From: Planococcus chinensis | Lineage (GTDB): Bacteria > Bacillota > Bacilli > Bacillales_A > Planococcaceae | Length of the DNA stretch: 64,000 bases | Direction of reading: 5' to 3' | Assembly: GCF_020071995.1 (NCBI RefSeq) | Contig: NZ_JABWTK010000003.1 | Coordinates: 62,001 to 126,000, forward strand | In this document: piece by piece, positions 8,126-15,689 of the stretch | Numbering within the stretch: position 1 is the first letter of the stretch | Layout: every line of letters starts with the position of its first letter | Notes under the pieces: model-generated | Database searches by the model: none | The model's input: only the letters and a program-made list of their open reading frames with translations | Told to the model about the DNA's origin: nothing | Position numbers and translations under genes: made by a program

Positions 8126-8449
8126 AACCTTTTTGTACGGATTATGGCAGAAGGTGCCGGGAGCGGCATCGCCGGAAGTACAGTTGAGCTGAGAATAGCA
8201 GAGCAAATCGTTGAATAAGAAGAGTAGTGCACAGAATTCCTCTCAAAGAGAGCCGGTGGCAGGTGGAAATCGGCGGGGAATGTGCGTGAATGGACTTATG
8301 AGAGATTCCTTGAATTACAGTAAAGGAATCCGTTTTCCCCGCGTTACTGGGGACAAAGTGAAAGCTTTTTCAGCTTTAACATGAGGTGGCACCGCGGTCA
8401 AACCGTCCTCTGCAAGGGAGATTCCTGTTCCTTGCAGAGGGCTTTTTTT
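8126..8449 (+). promoter_or_regulatory. Tryptophan T-box riboswitch leader with terminator
   Basis: The hallmark T-box AGGTGGCACCGCGG lies at 8384-8397; its TGGC (8387-8390) would pair with a GCCA tRNA acceptor end. Upstream, the AGAGAGC element (about 8247) and the segment GTGAATGGACTT place codon TGG in the specifier position at 8291-8293, matching uncharged tRNA-Trp. The terminator is CCTCTGCAAGG (8407-8417) with CCTTGCAGAGG (8430-8440) and a T run. In the T-box mechanism uncharged tRNA favours the antiterminator, so trpE-trpG transcription should rise when tryptophan is scarce. The leader's 5' boundary is approximate. Confidence 0.9.
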
Positions 8450-8484
8450 ATTGGTTGCAGGTGTGTGACTGAAGCGGTAATGTG

Positions 8485-8620
8485 GCCGCTTTCGCTTTTC
8501 TAAGTGTCTAGCTGCAGCGCCTAGCCCCTCGGGGTCTTAAGTCAGCCCACTCTGGAAACCAGGATTTCCGGCGTGTTCTGCCTTAAGCCTGTCGGGGCTG
8601 CACAGGCGCTTCCGCTTTTC
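8485..8620 (+). repeat. Interspersed hairpin repeat, copy 1
   Basis: An imperfect palindrome with arms AGCGCCT-AGCCCC (8516-8528) and GGGGCT-GCAC-AGGCGCT (8594-8610), plus an internal CTTAAG/CTTAAG pair, flanked by CGCTTTTCTAA-GTGTCTAGCTGCAG. Its flank and shape are repeated in the adjoining copy. This kind of hairpin repeat is common between genes in Bacillales; that statement is from general knowledge. Confidence 0.75.
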
Positions 8621-8745
8621 TAAATGTCTAGCTGCAGCGGCCAGGTTCTCGGGTCATAAGCCCACCCAGCTATGTGGCAAAAAGCGCCACTTCGCTGGTC
8701 CGTCTTATGCCTGTCGAACCTGAACGGCCGCTTTCGCTTTTCTAA
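8604..8745 (+). repeat. Interspersed hairpin repeat, copy 2 (covarying)
   Basis: The second copy has the same flank (CTAAATGTCTAGCTGCAG) but different stem bases: GCGGCC-AGGTTC (8637-8648) pairs with GAACCT-GAAC-GGCCGC (8716-8731), and CATAAG (8655-8660) with CTTATG (8704-8709). Both sides of each stem changed together relative to copy 1, while the four-base bulge (GCAC or GAAC) stays in place, which argues for selection or gene conversion preserving the fold. Confidence 0.75.
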
Positions 8746-8767
8746 AAATCGAGGGAGATGAGCAGAG

Positions 8768-10108
8768 ATGAAGTTGAGAAAAATTGATGGAGATTCATTG
8801 ACGCCGATTGTAGTGTTCAACCGGCTGCAGGGCAAACGGAAGTGTTTATTGGAAAGCTCGTTGAAAACGGGGGTGACAGGCCGCTATTCATTTATCGGAG
8901 CGGATCCTTCGAAATCCTATATTGGAAAGGGAAATGCATTGAAAGAGATAGATTTCCGAACCGGTCTTGAAGAAAGTTATAGTGGAAAGCCGTTGGAGCT
9001 TTTAAAAGCCCGCTTGCCGGTTCATGAGGCGAAAGTGGAGGAATTGCCGTTTACCGGCGGGGCTCTCGGCTATATTGGCTATGATGCAATCGGAGCTTAC
9101 GAACCGGTGGAAGCGGCACGAGCGGATAGCTTGGAGATGCCGGACCTTCATTTGCATTTGTACGAGACACTTGTTGTATTTGATCATGTGAAAAATGATA
9201 TTACCATCATTTCATTTGAAGACAAACTGGATGAAGTGGAAGCGCAGCTCACTATGCCGGAGCCGGATGCCGTACAGGAAAAGCAGCATCCGCTGAAGTT
9301 CACTTCCAAAACCGATGCAGCGAAGTTCCGGGCTCAGGTCGACCAGGCGAAAGCGCATATCCGGAATGGAGATGTGTTTCAATTGGTGTTGTCGCAGCGC
9401 TTGTCGGCTGCTTATCAAGGAGACGCCTTTCAGCTGTACCGCAGACTGCGAAAAGAAAATCCGTCGCCCTATCAGTTTTTCATCGACTTTGATGATTATG
9501 CTATTGTCGGCGCATCGCCCGAAAGTTTATTGACGATCCGCAATGGCCATATGGTGACCAACCCGATTGCAGGAACGCGAAAACGGGGGCGCACGGAAAA
9601 AGAAGATGCATTTCTTGCCGAAGAGCTGGCGAACGATGAAAAAGAACGGGCAGAACATCAGATGCTGGTCGATCTCAGCCGCAATGATGTGGGGCGTGTA
9701 GCCGCCATTGGTTCGGTAAAGATTCCGAAATACATGGTCATTGAGCGGTATCAGCATGTCATGCATCTGGTATCCGAAGTGACAGGGGAGTTGAACCGTG
9801 CGATGCATCCGCTTGATGCACTGGTGTCTTGTCTGCCGGCAGGAACTGTATCCGGTGCACCGAAAGTGCGGGCGATGCAGCTGATTCAGCAATTTGAAGA
9901 AGAGCGGCGGGGAGTCTACGGCGGAGCCATCGGTTATTTCGGATTTAACGGGAATCTGGATGTGGCCTTGGCGATACGGACCTTCGTCGTCAAAGACCAG
10001 CATGTCCATGTGCAAGCGGGTGCAGGAATCGTTTATGATTCCGATCCGCAGGCAGAATTTGAAGAAACTTTGCACAAAGCCCGTTCATTGACGGAGGTGT
10101 TTGGATGA
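8768..10108 (+). CDS. trpE: Anthranilate synthase component I
   Basis: TrpE condenses chorismate with ammonia to form anthranilate, the first step of tryptophan synthesis. The N-terminal domain has SLTPI and the LLESS motif tied to tryptophan feedback inhibition, followed by GRYSFIGA. The chorismate-binding domain has IAGTRKRGRTEKED, ELANDEKERAEHQMLVDLSR, PAGTVSGAPKVRAMQ and the QAGAGIVYDSDPQAEFEET end. At 446 residues it lacks about 30 N-terminal residues of B. subtilis TrpE. PabB is the main alternative, but the tryptophan T-box and feedback motif favour TrpE. The start has GAGGGAG ten bases upstream. Confidence 0.9.
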   Translation: MKLRKIDGDSLTPIVVFNRLQGKRKCLLESSLKTGVTGRYSFIGADPSKSYIGKGNALKEIDFRTGLEESYSGKPLELLKARLPVHEAKVEELPFTGGALGYIGYDAIGAYEPVEAARADSLEMPDLHLHLYETLVVFDHVKNDITIISFEDKLDEVEAQLTMPEPDAVQEKQHPLKFTSKTDAAKFRAQVDQAKAHIRNGDVFQLVLSQRLSAAYQGDAFQLYRRLRKENPSPYQFFIDFDDYAIVGASPESLLTIRNGHMVTNPIAGTRKRGRTEKEDAFLAEELANDEKERAEHQMLVDLSRNDVGRVAAIGSVKIPKYMVIERYQHVMHLVSEVTGELNRAMHPLDALVSCLPAGTVSGAPKVRAMQLIQQFEEERRGVYGGAIGYFGFNGNLDVALAIRTFVVKDQHVHVQAGAGIVYDSDPQAEFEETLHKARSLTEVFG

Positions 10109-10695
10109 TTCTCTTAATCGATCATTACGATTCTTTTACTTATAATATTTATCAGGCAGCAGCAGAACTGGGAGAAGACGTAGAAGTGGTTCGCTACGGT
10201 GCATTAACAATTGATGAAATACTGGCGAAAAAACCGCAAGCCATCATCTTATCGCCAGGTCCGGGGCATCCGGAGGCCTTGCCGGAATCGCTGCGGTTGA
10301 TCCGCCAAGTTTACCAGAGCATGCCGATTCTTGGGATTTGCCTTGGCCATCAATTAATTGGCGCTGCTTTTGACGGAGAAATCGCTCAAGCGCCAACCAT
10401 TCGGCACGGCAAAGTCTCACTGGTGGAGCATGGACAGCAAGGAATTTTTGCCGGTTTGCCGGACCCTGTCCCTGTTATGCGCTATCACTCACTAGCGATA
10501 CAAAAGGAGACAATGCCAGTGTGCTTTGATATCCACGCTGCAGCAACGGATGATGGCACTGTCATGGCTATCAAACACCGGAATTATCCGATATACGGCT
10601 TACAATTTCATCCCGAATCAATCGGCACACCCGATGGCGCTAAGTTATTGGAACATTTCTTTGCTGAAATCAAGCGAGAGACTGCTGTCCGGTAA
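10105..10695 (+). CDS. trpG: Anthranilate/aminodeoxychorismate synthase glutamine amidotransferase
   Basis: A class I glutamine amidotransferase subunit, which releases ammonia from glutamine for TrpE. It has the opening MILLIDHYDSFTYNIYQ, the oxyanion LSPGPGHP, the nucleophile motif GICLGHQ (Cys near residue 79) and the HPES His-Glu pair (near 171-173). Its ATG overlaps the trpE stop by four bases, so the two subunits are translationally coupled. In B. subtilis the equivalent protein serves both tryptophan and folate pathways. No other trp gene follows. Confidence 0.92.
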   Translation: MILLIDHYDSFTYNIYQAAAELGEDVEVVRYGALTIDEILAKKPQAIILSPGPGHPEALPESLRLIRQVYQSMPILGICLGHQLIGAAFDGEIAQAPTIRHGKVSLVEHGQQGIFAGLPDPVPVMRYHSLAIQKETMPVCFDIHAAATDDGTVMAIKHRNYPIYGLQFHPESIGTPDGAKLLEHFFAEIKRETAVR

Positions 10696-10706
10696 AATCA
10701 AAAGAA

Positions 10707-10740
10707 AGAGGAAGGACCTGTAGGGTCCTTCCTCTCTTTG
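10707..10740 (+). terminator. Intrinsic terminator of trpEG
   Basis: Arms AGAGGAAGGACC (10707-10718) and GGTCCTTCCTCT (10724-10735) around a five-base loop, then a T-rich tail. It may also serve the convergent gene. Confidence 0.85.
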
Positions 10741-11595
10741 TTATTTTCTGATAAGCGGCATTGTGCAGCAGCGGAATGCTCCGCCGGATTTAATAATTTC
10801 GGAAAAGTCCACTTCGATCACATTGAAATTATGTTTTTTCAACAGGTGATTAACTTTCTTGTTTTGGGGCTGGCTGAAAACACGCCGGTTTCCAATAGAC
10901 AAGACGTTGGTGCCGAGCGCAAATTGCTCTTCGGCATTCACTTTCAAAAGGGTGTAGCGTTTGGCCAGCATTTTTACTGTTTCTGCATCCAATGCTTCCG
11001 GGAAGATGAGCGCTTCTGTAGGCGACAGGATATTAAATACGCAATCAAGGTGCAAGTATTTTTCATCAAACGCAATAGGAACCACTTTAAAGCGCGGAAG
11101 TTTTGCCTGCAGTTCCTGGATGGCCGTTTTGGAAGTGCGGCTGCTGATGCCGACATACAAGGTGTCATGGTCGATAATGACATCTCCGCCCTCTACCCGG
11201 CTGCAGCCGAGCGATTCAAAGTGGATTTGATGGCCTTTCAGCCATTTTTCCAGCTCCGCTTCTTCGCCTTGCCGGACAGAGGAGGCCATTTCTCCAATAA
11301 AGACGGTATCGTCTACGGTAAAACCGATATCCCGGGTAAAGACCTGTTCAGGAAACTGCTCAGACGGTTGGATCAATTCCACCGCCACACCGTTTTCCTG
11401 CAGCGCTTTTACAAACTGTTCGTGCTGCTGCGTCGCTTTTGCTATATCGATGTTTTCTTTTTGATAGCGCTTTTGCACATCATTGATCACTTCTTTGATT
11501 TCCATGTAATGCGGCGGGCATAGCAAGACCGACTGAAGTGTATCGTATTCGCTTCTGCACCAGGCAAACGGCGCTTCTTTTGCATAAGACGTCAT
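10741..11595 (-). CDS. Dimethylarginine dimethylaminohydrolase-like amidinotransferase-superfamily enzyme
   Basis: The protein belongs to the guanidino-modifying superfamily (arginine deiminase/DDAH; B. subtilis YkgA type). Visible active-site segments are FTRDIGF (substrate Asp), EGGDVI, HLDCVF (catalytic His, about residue 170) and the C-terminal GGAFRCCTMP (nucleophilic Cys near 276). The usual reaction is hydrolysis of N-methylated arginine to citrulline and methylamines; the natural substrate in Bacillales is not settled. Length (284 residues) is normal. GGAGGAG lies just upstream of the ATG. It is a single gene convergent with trpG. Confidence 0.85.
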   Translation of the reverse strand: MTSYAKEAPFAWCRSEYDTLQSVLLCPPHYMEIKEVINDVQKRYQKENIDIAKATQQHEQFVKALQENGVAVELIQPSEQFPEQVFTRDIGFTVDDTVFIGEMASSVRQGEEAELEKWLKGHQIHFESLGCSRVEGGDVIIDHDTLYVGISSRTSKTAIQELQAKLPRFKVVPIAFDEKYLHLDCVFNILSPTEALIFPEALDAETVKMLAKRYTLLKVNAEEQFALGTNVLSIGNRRVFSQPQNKKVNHLLKKHNFNVIEVDFSEIIKSGGAFRCCTMPLIRK

Positions 11596-11739
11596 ATTTT
11601 CTCCTCCAAAAAACCTAGTTAATTATTTACCTATTCCCTTGTGGATGGCCCCTTAAAACATAAGAATGCAGTACAATCAACAAAGAGGCAGCCGGATGCT
11701 TAAAAGCTGCAGTCTATATTTTCGTTTAGGAGGGATTAT

Positions 11740-12156
11740 ATGCATATTAGTAAACAAGAAGTTCAGGAAGACCGGGAGTTTATCCGGAACAAAGTGATTG
11801 AGCACAATGGGGCAAGCTTGCCGGAGGAACAGAAGTCACCAAAAGAAGGAATCAGCTTTATTGCCCGCGATGAGAACGGAGAAATCATTGGCGGTGTGAC
11901 AGGCACGGCTTACTGGGGACATATGCATATCGACTTTCTTTGGGTAGATCCTGAAGTCCGCGGCCAACGGATTGCCGAACAATTGATGAAGCAAATGGAA
12001 GAATACTCAAGAACCCAAAACTACAGCCTGCTGGTCGTTGAAACCTTTAGTTTCCAGGCACCCGGTTTTTATAAGAAGCAGGGGTTCCAGGAGTTTGGAG
12101 TATTAGAAGACCATCCAAAAGGGCATAGCAAGTACTTTTTCGAGAAGCGCCTGTGA
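11740..12156 (+). CDS. GNAT family N-acetyltransferase
   Basis: This 138-residue protein shows the GNAT core: strand ISFIARDENGEIIGGVTG, motif A LWVDPEVRGQRIAEQLMKQ (acetyl-CoA pyrophosphate loop RGQRIA), and the C-terminal FYKKQGFQEFG motif. Acceptor unknown. AGGAGGG sits seven bases upstream of the ATG. It stands alone between divergent and convergent neighbours. Confidence 0.87.
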   Translation: MHISKQEVQEDREFIRNKVIEHNGASLPEEQKSPKEGISFIARDENGEIIGGVTGTAYWGHMHIDFLWVDPEVRGQRIAEQLMKQMEEYSRTQNYSLLVVETFSFQAPGFYKKQGFQEFGVLEDHPKGHSKYFFEKRL

Positions 12157-12171
12157 GCTTAAAGAGAAATG

Positions 12172-12200
12172 AAAAAAGACGCCCAAATGGCGTCTTTTTT
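12172..12200. terminator. Bidirectional intrinsic terminator
   Basis: AAAAAAGACGCC pairs with GGCGTCTTTTTT around a short loop, between the convergent GNAT and GIY-YIG genes. Confidence 0.85.
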
Positions 12201-12202
12201 AA

Positions 12203-12586
12203 CTATTCCTGGTCTTTGTAAAATACTTTGTCGACATTGTATTTCGCTTTATGGGCGTTGATCAAATAGGTTTCGTAAATTTCACGTTCCATTGGATCTT
12301 CCACAATCGAAACCGTGATGCGATAAACTTCTTCGCGGTGGTTTTTCAAAGGCGATACGTTGTCCTCGAAATGCTTTTTCACACGTTGGCGCAGTTTGCG
12401 GGCTTTGCCGACAAACAACAATTCACCGCTGTGGTTGAAAAATTGAATGATGCCGCCTTTATCGCGCGGGATTTCATGCAAATCGATAAAGCCGTATAAT
12501 GGCTTAATGACTGCTTCGTCGCCTGTGATTTCCTGTTTGCGCTGTGTAATGGTGATATCGGCTTTAGGTGGTTGAATATTAATCAT
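12203..12586 (-). CDS. GIY-YIG-like nuclease domain protein
   Basis: The segment GGIIQFFNHSGELLFVGKA followed by RKLRQRVKKHF resembles a GIY-YIG fold (as in UvrC N-terminal domains), with the downstream REIYETYLINAHKAKYN giving the metal-binding Glu and the terminal Asn-containing motif. The first GIY tyrosine region is divergent (GIIQFF), so activity is not certain. At 127 residues it is a stand-alone domain. ATG at 12586 is preferred over GTG at 12595 because AGAGGA is ten bases from the ATG but one from the GTG. Confidence 0.72.
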   Translation of the reverse strand: MINIQPPKADITITQRKQEITGDEAVIKPLYGFIDLHEIPRDKGGIIQFFNHSGELLFVGKARKLRQRVKKHFEDNVSPLKNHREEVYRITVSIVEDPMEREIYETYLINAHKAKYNVDKVFYKDQE

Positions 12587-12621
12587 GCTTATCACGTCCT
12601 CTATTATCGTAATGCCTATCT

Positions 12622-12655
12622 TAACATAAAAAAGAGCGAAAATCTATTCGCTCTT
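12622..12655 (-). terminator. Intrinsic terminator
   Basis: On the minus strand AAGAGCGAA and TTCGCTCTT arms are followed by a run of six T residues. It ends the NAD(P)-binding protein gene upstream of the GIY-YIG gene. Confidence 0.75.
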
Positions 12656-12677
12656 CATGTAAACGGATGGCAAGAAA

Positions 12678-13325
12678 TTATAAATTGTTCAGCTCTTCTT
12701 CCAGTGGAGTGTCTCCTTGCAACACTTCAAAAATCTTGTGATGCGTATTTGGCTGATCCAAGGCTTTTACCAGAACCGCCGCCACATCAGCTCTTGGAAT
12801 CGAACGGCCTTCCATGGAAGTGAAGCCTTCAGAAGAAACTTCGATTTTGCCGGATTTGTCTTCGTTGGATAAAGCACCTGGCCGGATAATCGTGTAATCG
12901 AGATTGGTCGCTTGCAAAATATCATCTGCTACTCTTTTAGCGACGAGGTAAGGCTTCATTTTTTCGCCGCCTTCATCAGGGTCCGGCGTACCCATTGAGC
13001 TTAACTGAACAAAGCGTTTTACGCCTTTGTCCTCGGCGTATCTCGCCGCTTTTACAGAACCCCACAAATCGATTGTCAAGGTTTTATCCGGGCCTGTTGA
13101 ACCGCCGGAACCGGCTGCGAAAATCACTGCATCCACATCTTCAAAAGCTTCGCTGAAGTCTTTTTCCAAATCGCCCAGCACTACTTTTGCAGCTCCGAGC
13201 TCTTTTAAATGATCAACTTGTTCTTGTTTGCGGACCATCGCAACCGCATCATGCTGTGATGCTGCCAATTCCTGGACAACCCGGCGTCCGACTTGTCCAT
13301 TTGCTCCGATAACTAATACATTCAT
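12678..13325 (-). CDS. Atypical SDR NAD(P)-binding protein (YhfK-like)
   Basis: The protein opens with the dinucleotide-binding motif VIGANGQVGRRVV and continues with VLGDLE and VIFAAGSGGSTGPDKT, the layout of atypical short-chain dehydrogenases of the BVR-B/YhfK group; the IIRPGALSNED region is also diagnostic. These are NAD(P)H-dependent reductases or regulatory binders without a firm substrate. Length of 215 residues is normal. It is a monocistronic gene with a terminator after it. Confidence 0.85.
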   Translation of the reverse strand: MNVLVIGANGQVGRRVVQELAASQHDAVAMVRKQEQVDHLKELGAAKVVLGDLEKDFSEAFEDVDAVIFAAGSGGSTGPDKTLTIDLWGSVKAARYAEDKGVKRFVQLSSMGTPDPDEGGEKMKPYLVAKRVADDILQATNLDYTIIRPGALSNEDKSGKIEVSSEGFTSMEGRSIPRADVAAVLVKALDQPNTHHKIFEVLQGDTPLEEELNNL

Positions 13326-13460
13326 GTAAATTCCACTCCTTTAAAGTTTACCATTTAGTTATTATTCCCGATGTTTCCCGTACTAAACGTTCAAGGATTG
13401 TAACCCGAAGCTACCAAAAACCTTGTTAACAGGCTAAAATGAAAAGATGGAGGTGTATAT

Positions 13461-13739
13461 ATGGAGATTACAAATTTTGGTTTTAACCAGTTAAAAGATC
13501 CGACGGGCATCATCGAGGGCGAACGCTATGAATTTCTGCTGGATGTAGAAGTGGAAGAAGACGATGAGCTGTTTACAGAAGGCGGCTTGGAGCTGCGTGT
13601 TATTTTGGCAGTAGAGGGAGATGGCGCACGGATTGCCCATTATAATTTTGCTGATAAAATGTCCCGCGAAGTTTTGGAGTTTGGGTTGGAAGAAGACGAA
13701 GAAGCGGAAGTATTGGCTTTTTGCAAAGATAAATTATAA
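13461..13739 (+). CDS. Small acidic conserved protein (DUF6509-like)
   Basis: A 92-residue protein very rich in Asp and Glu, especially at its C-terminus (LEEDEEAEVLAF). No catalytic motif or membrane segment is visible. It resembles short Bacillales proteins of the DUF6509 group by length and opening (MEITNFGFNQLKDPTGII), but I recognise it only weakly. GGAGG sits nine bases before the ATG and a strong terminator follows, so it is a real single-gene unit. Confidence 0.65.
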   Translation: MEITNFGFNQLKDPTGIIEGERYEFLLDVEVEEDDELFTEGGLELRVILAVEGDGARIAHYNFADKMSREVLEFGLEEDEEAEVLAFCKDKL

Positions 13740-13751
13740 GAATGCTAGTAA

Positions 13752-13787
13752 AAATCCCGGCTCAATTGCATTGAGCCGGGATTTTTT
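13752..13787. terminator. Bidirectional intrinsic terminator
   Basis: 14-bp arms AAATCCCGGCTCAA and TTGAGCCGGGATTT with A and T tracts, between convergent genes. Confidence 0.9.
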
Positions 13788-14524
13788 TAGATTTTCACAT
13801 CAATTTTTGCTGTTTCTTTTAATTCTTCGATGCGATCGTAAACCGCTTGCTGTGTGTTTTGCTGTTCAAGAGACTGGCGAATAGTCGGTTCCATTTCTTC
13901 AAAAGCAGGAGCTTCTTCCCCAGCTGTTTCAGCAAAACCGTCATATGCCTCCTGTACTTCTTTATCGGTCACTTCGGCGGGCTTCATTTCCTTAGCGACA
14001 TAGTTTTCATAAGTGATTTGTTCGCGGAGCTGGCTTTCCATATCGTCCATGGTATAGCCGTTTTCTTTCAAAGCTGCGTTCATCGCTTCTTCATCTTCAA
14101 ACTGGCCTTTCAGTTCTTCAAGGCGTTCTTCAACCGCGGCATCTTCTGCGTTATACCCTTTTTTGTCTGCATCCTGCAAAATCAGCTTATTGCCGACAAT
14201 AACAGTAATGGCTTGTTCTTTTATCAAATCGGCGTTCTCAGCTTCAGCCGTATCTTTTCCTTGCGTTGCAAGAGACGATTCCAGCTGGCGAGCCACGCTG
14301 TTATAGACATTGCCCAATACTTTTTCATCGTTAACAACGACCACTACATCTTTTTCAGCAGGCAGTTTCAGTTTTGTCTGCTGCTCTGCTGGCTGTTCTG
14401 TAGATGCCGAAGTTTCTTCTGTTGTGGTTTCTTCTTTCGGTGCTGCTTCTTCGCTGTCTGAACAAGCACCAAGTGCCAATGCCAATAAAATTGGTGCCGC
14501 AGCGTATTTCATTTTTTTAATCAT
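13787..14524 (-). CDS. SurA N-terminal-domain lipoprotein (PrsA-like chaperone without parvulin domain)
   Basis: A lipoprotein signal ending LGACS (Cys near residue 21) leads to a Thr/Glu-rich linker, then a SurA-N/trigger-factor-like helical domain (about residues 60-235: VVVVVNDEKVLGNVYN, EQAITVIVGNKLILQDADKKGYN). PrsA proteins use this fold around a parvulin domain to aid folding outside the membrane; no parvulin sequence is present in its 245 residues, so it is at most a chaperone. AGAGGAG is seven bases upstream of the ATG. Confidence 0.82.
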   Translation of the reverse strand: MIKKMKYAAAPILLALALGACSDSEEAAPKEETTTEETSASTEQPAEQQTKLKLPAEKDVVVVVNDEKVLGNVYNSVARQLESSLATQGKDTAEAENADLIKEQAITVIVGNKLILQDADKKGYNAEDAAVEERLEELKGQFEDEEAMNAALKENGYTMDDMESQLREQITYENYVAKEMKPAEVTDKEVQEAYDGFAETAGEEAPAFEEMEPTIRQSLEQQNTQQAVYDRIEELKETAKIDVKI

Positions 14525-14601
14525 GTGTAAACTCCTCTTTGATTAGTCTCGTTACAGTTAAACATATTTGCAGATGGGATACAAATAGTTGTGGTTCCTC
14601 G

Positions 14602-14629
14602 TTTAAATAATAGCACAATTCTGTATAAT
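14602..14629 (+). promoter_or_regulatory. Candidate promoter of the EamA transporter gene
   Basis: TATAAT at 14624-14629 with a weak -35 TTTAAA at 14602-14607 (16-base spacer), about 40 bases upstream of the transporter start. Confidence 0.45.
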
Positions 14630-14671
14630 GGAACGGTATTCAGAATAAGAGCTGCTGAAGGGGATAGAGAA

Positions 14672-15538
14672 ATGAGCAAGTACTTTACCCGGGCGACTGG
14701 GTTATTGGCCCTGTTGGTCATTATATGGGGAGTCAGTTGGTCGATTTACAAGCTGGCACTCGAATACACGCCGCCGATTTTGTTTGCCGGCACCCGCTCT
14801 TTTCTTGGCGGCCTGCTGTTGGCGCTTGTGCTTCTGCCTGCATGGCGCAAAATCCGCTGGCGAGAAAATTGGAAAGCTTATATGATTTCCGCTTTGTTGA
14901 ATGCAGTGTTGTTTTACGGCTTGCAAACGGCCGGGCTTGAATATTTGCCGGGCGGTTTGTTTTCCGTAGTGATTTATTTTCAGCCGGTGCTGATCGGCAT
15001 CTTTGCCTGGATGTGGCTTGGGGAAAAGATGACGGCTTTTAAAATAGCCGGATTGCTCACAGGGTTTCTTGGGATTTTGGTCATCAGTGCGGACAGCTTA
15101 ACCGGGGACATTTCGATAACCGGAATCGTCATGGCTCTCCTGGCAGCGCTTAGTTGGGCGCTGGGTGTTGTTTATGTAAAGAAAGTGGGCCAGCAAGTGG
15201 ATTCCATGTGGATGGTAGCTTTGCAGTTCATCATTGGAGGGGCCGTGCTGTTGGCGGGGGGCAGTGTGGTTGAAAGCTGGTCCGACATCACCTGGAACTT
15301 TCCTTACTGGACAGGCCTCTTGTTCGGCGCCACTTTTGGCGTACCAATTGCCTTTGTAATTTATTTTTTTCTGATAAACAAAGGCGAAGCGAGTAAAGTG
15401 GCGGCTTTTACCTTTCTTGTGCCGCTGGTCGCAGTATTGACGGGGACCGTACTTCTGGATGAACCGGTCACGGTTACACTAGCAATCGGGCTGGTCTTGA
15501 TCATTTTAAGCATCTACCTCGTAAACCGGCGGCCGTGA
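14672..15538 (+). CDS. EamA/DMT-superfamily drug/metabolite transporter
   Basis: Ten predicted hydrophobic segments in two five-helix halves mark an EamA permease (first half starts LLALLVIIWGVSWSIYKLAL; second half ITGIVMALLAALSWALGVVYVKK). Such carriers export amino acids, nucleotides or other metabolites; the substrate cannot be inferred. ATG at 14672 follows AAGGGGA by seven bases; a GTG or ATG further upstream would add a non-membrane stretch with no ribosome site. Confidence 0.85.
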   Translation: MSKYFTRATGLLALLVIIWGVSWSIYKLALEYTPPILFAGTRSFLGGLLLALVLLPAWRKIRWRENWKAYMISALLNAVLFYGLQTAGLEYLPGGLFSVVIYFQPVLIGIFAWMWLGEKMTAFKIAGLLTGFLGILVISADSLTGDISITGIVMALLAALSWALGVVYVKKVGQQVDSMWMVALQFIIGGAVLLAGGSVVESWSDITWNFPYWTGLLFGATFGVPIAFVIYFFLINKGEASKVAAFTFLVPLVAVLTGTVLLDEPVTVTLAIGLVLIILSIYLVNRRP

Positions 15539-15621
15539 CAGGCGGCAAGACTGGCTGCAGAGAAGAAAAGCGGTTGATGCGGCAGAAACGGTATTTTAGG
15601 GTGCCGATTTGGAGCAATGAC

Positions 15622-15630
15622 TGGTATAGT
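15622..15630 (+). promoter_or_regulatory. Extended -10 promoter element upstream of hisC
   Basis: TGGTATAGT fits an extended -10 (TGn-TATAGT), 60 bases before the hisC ATG; no good -35 is seen. Confidence 0.35.
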
Positions 15631-15689
15631 TAAAGATGTATTTAAATAAAAATTCAAGCAATTGAAACAAACCTGTTGGAGGGACTACT

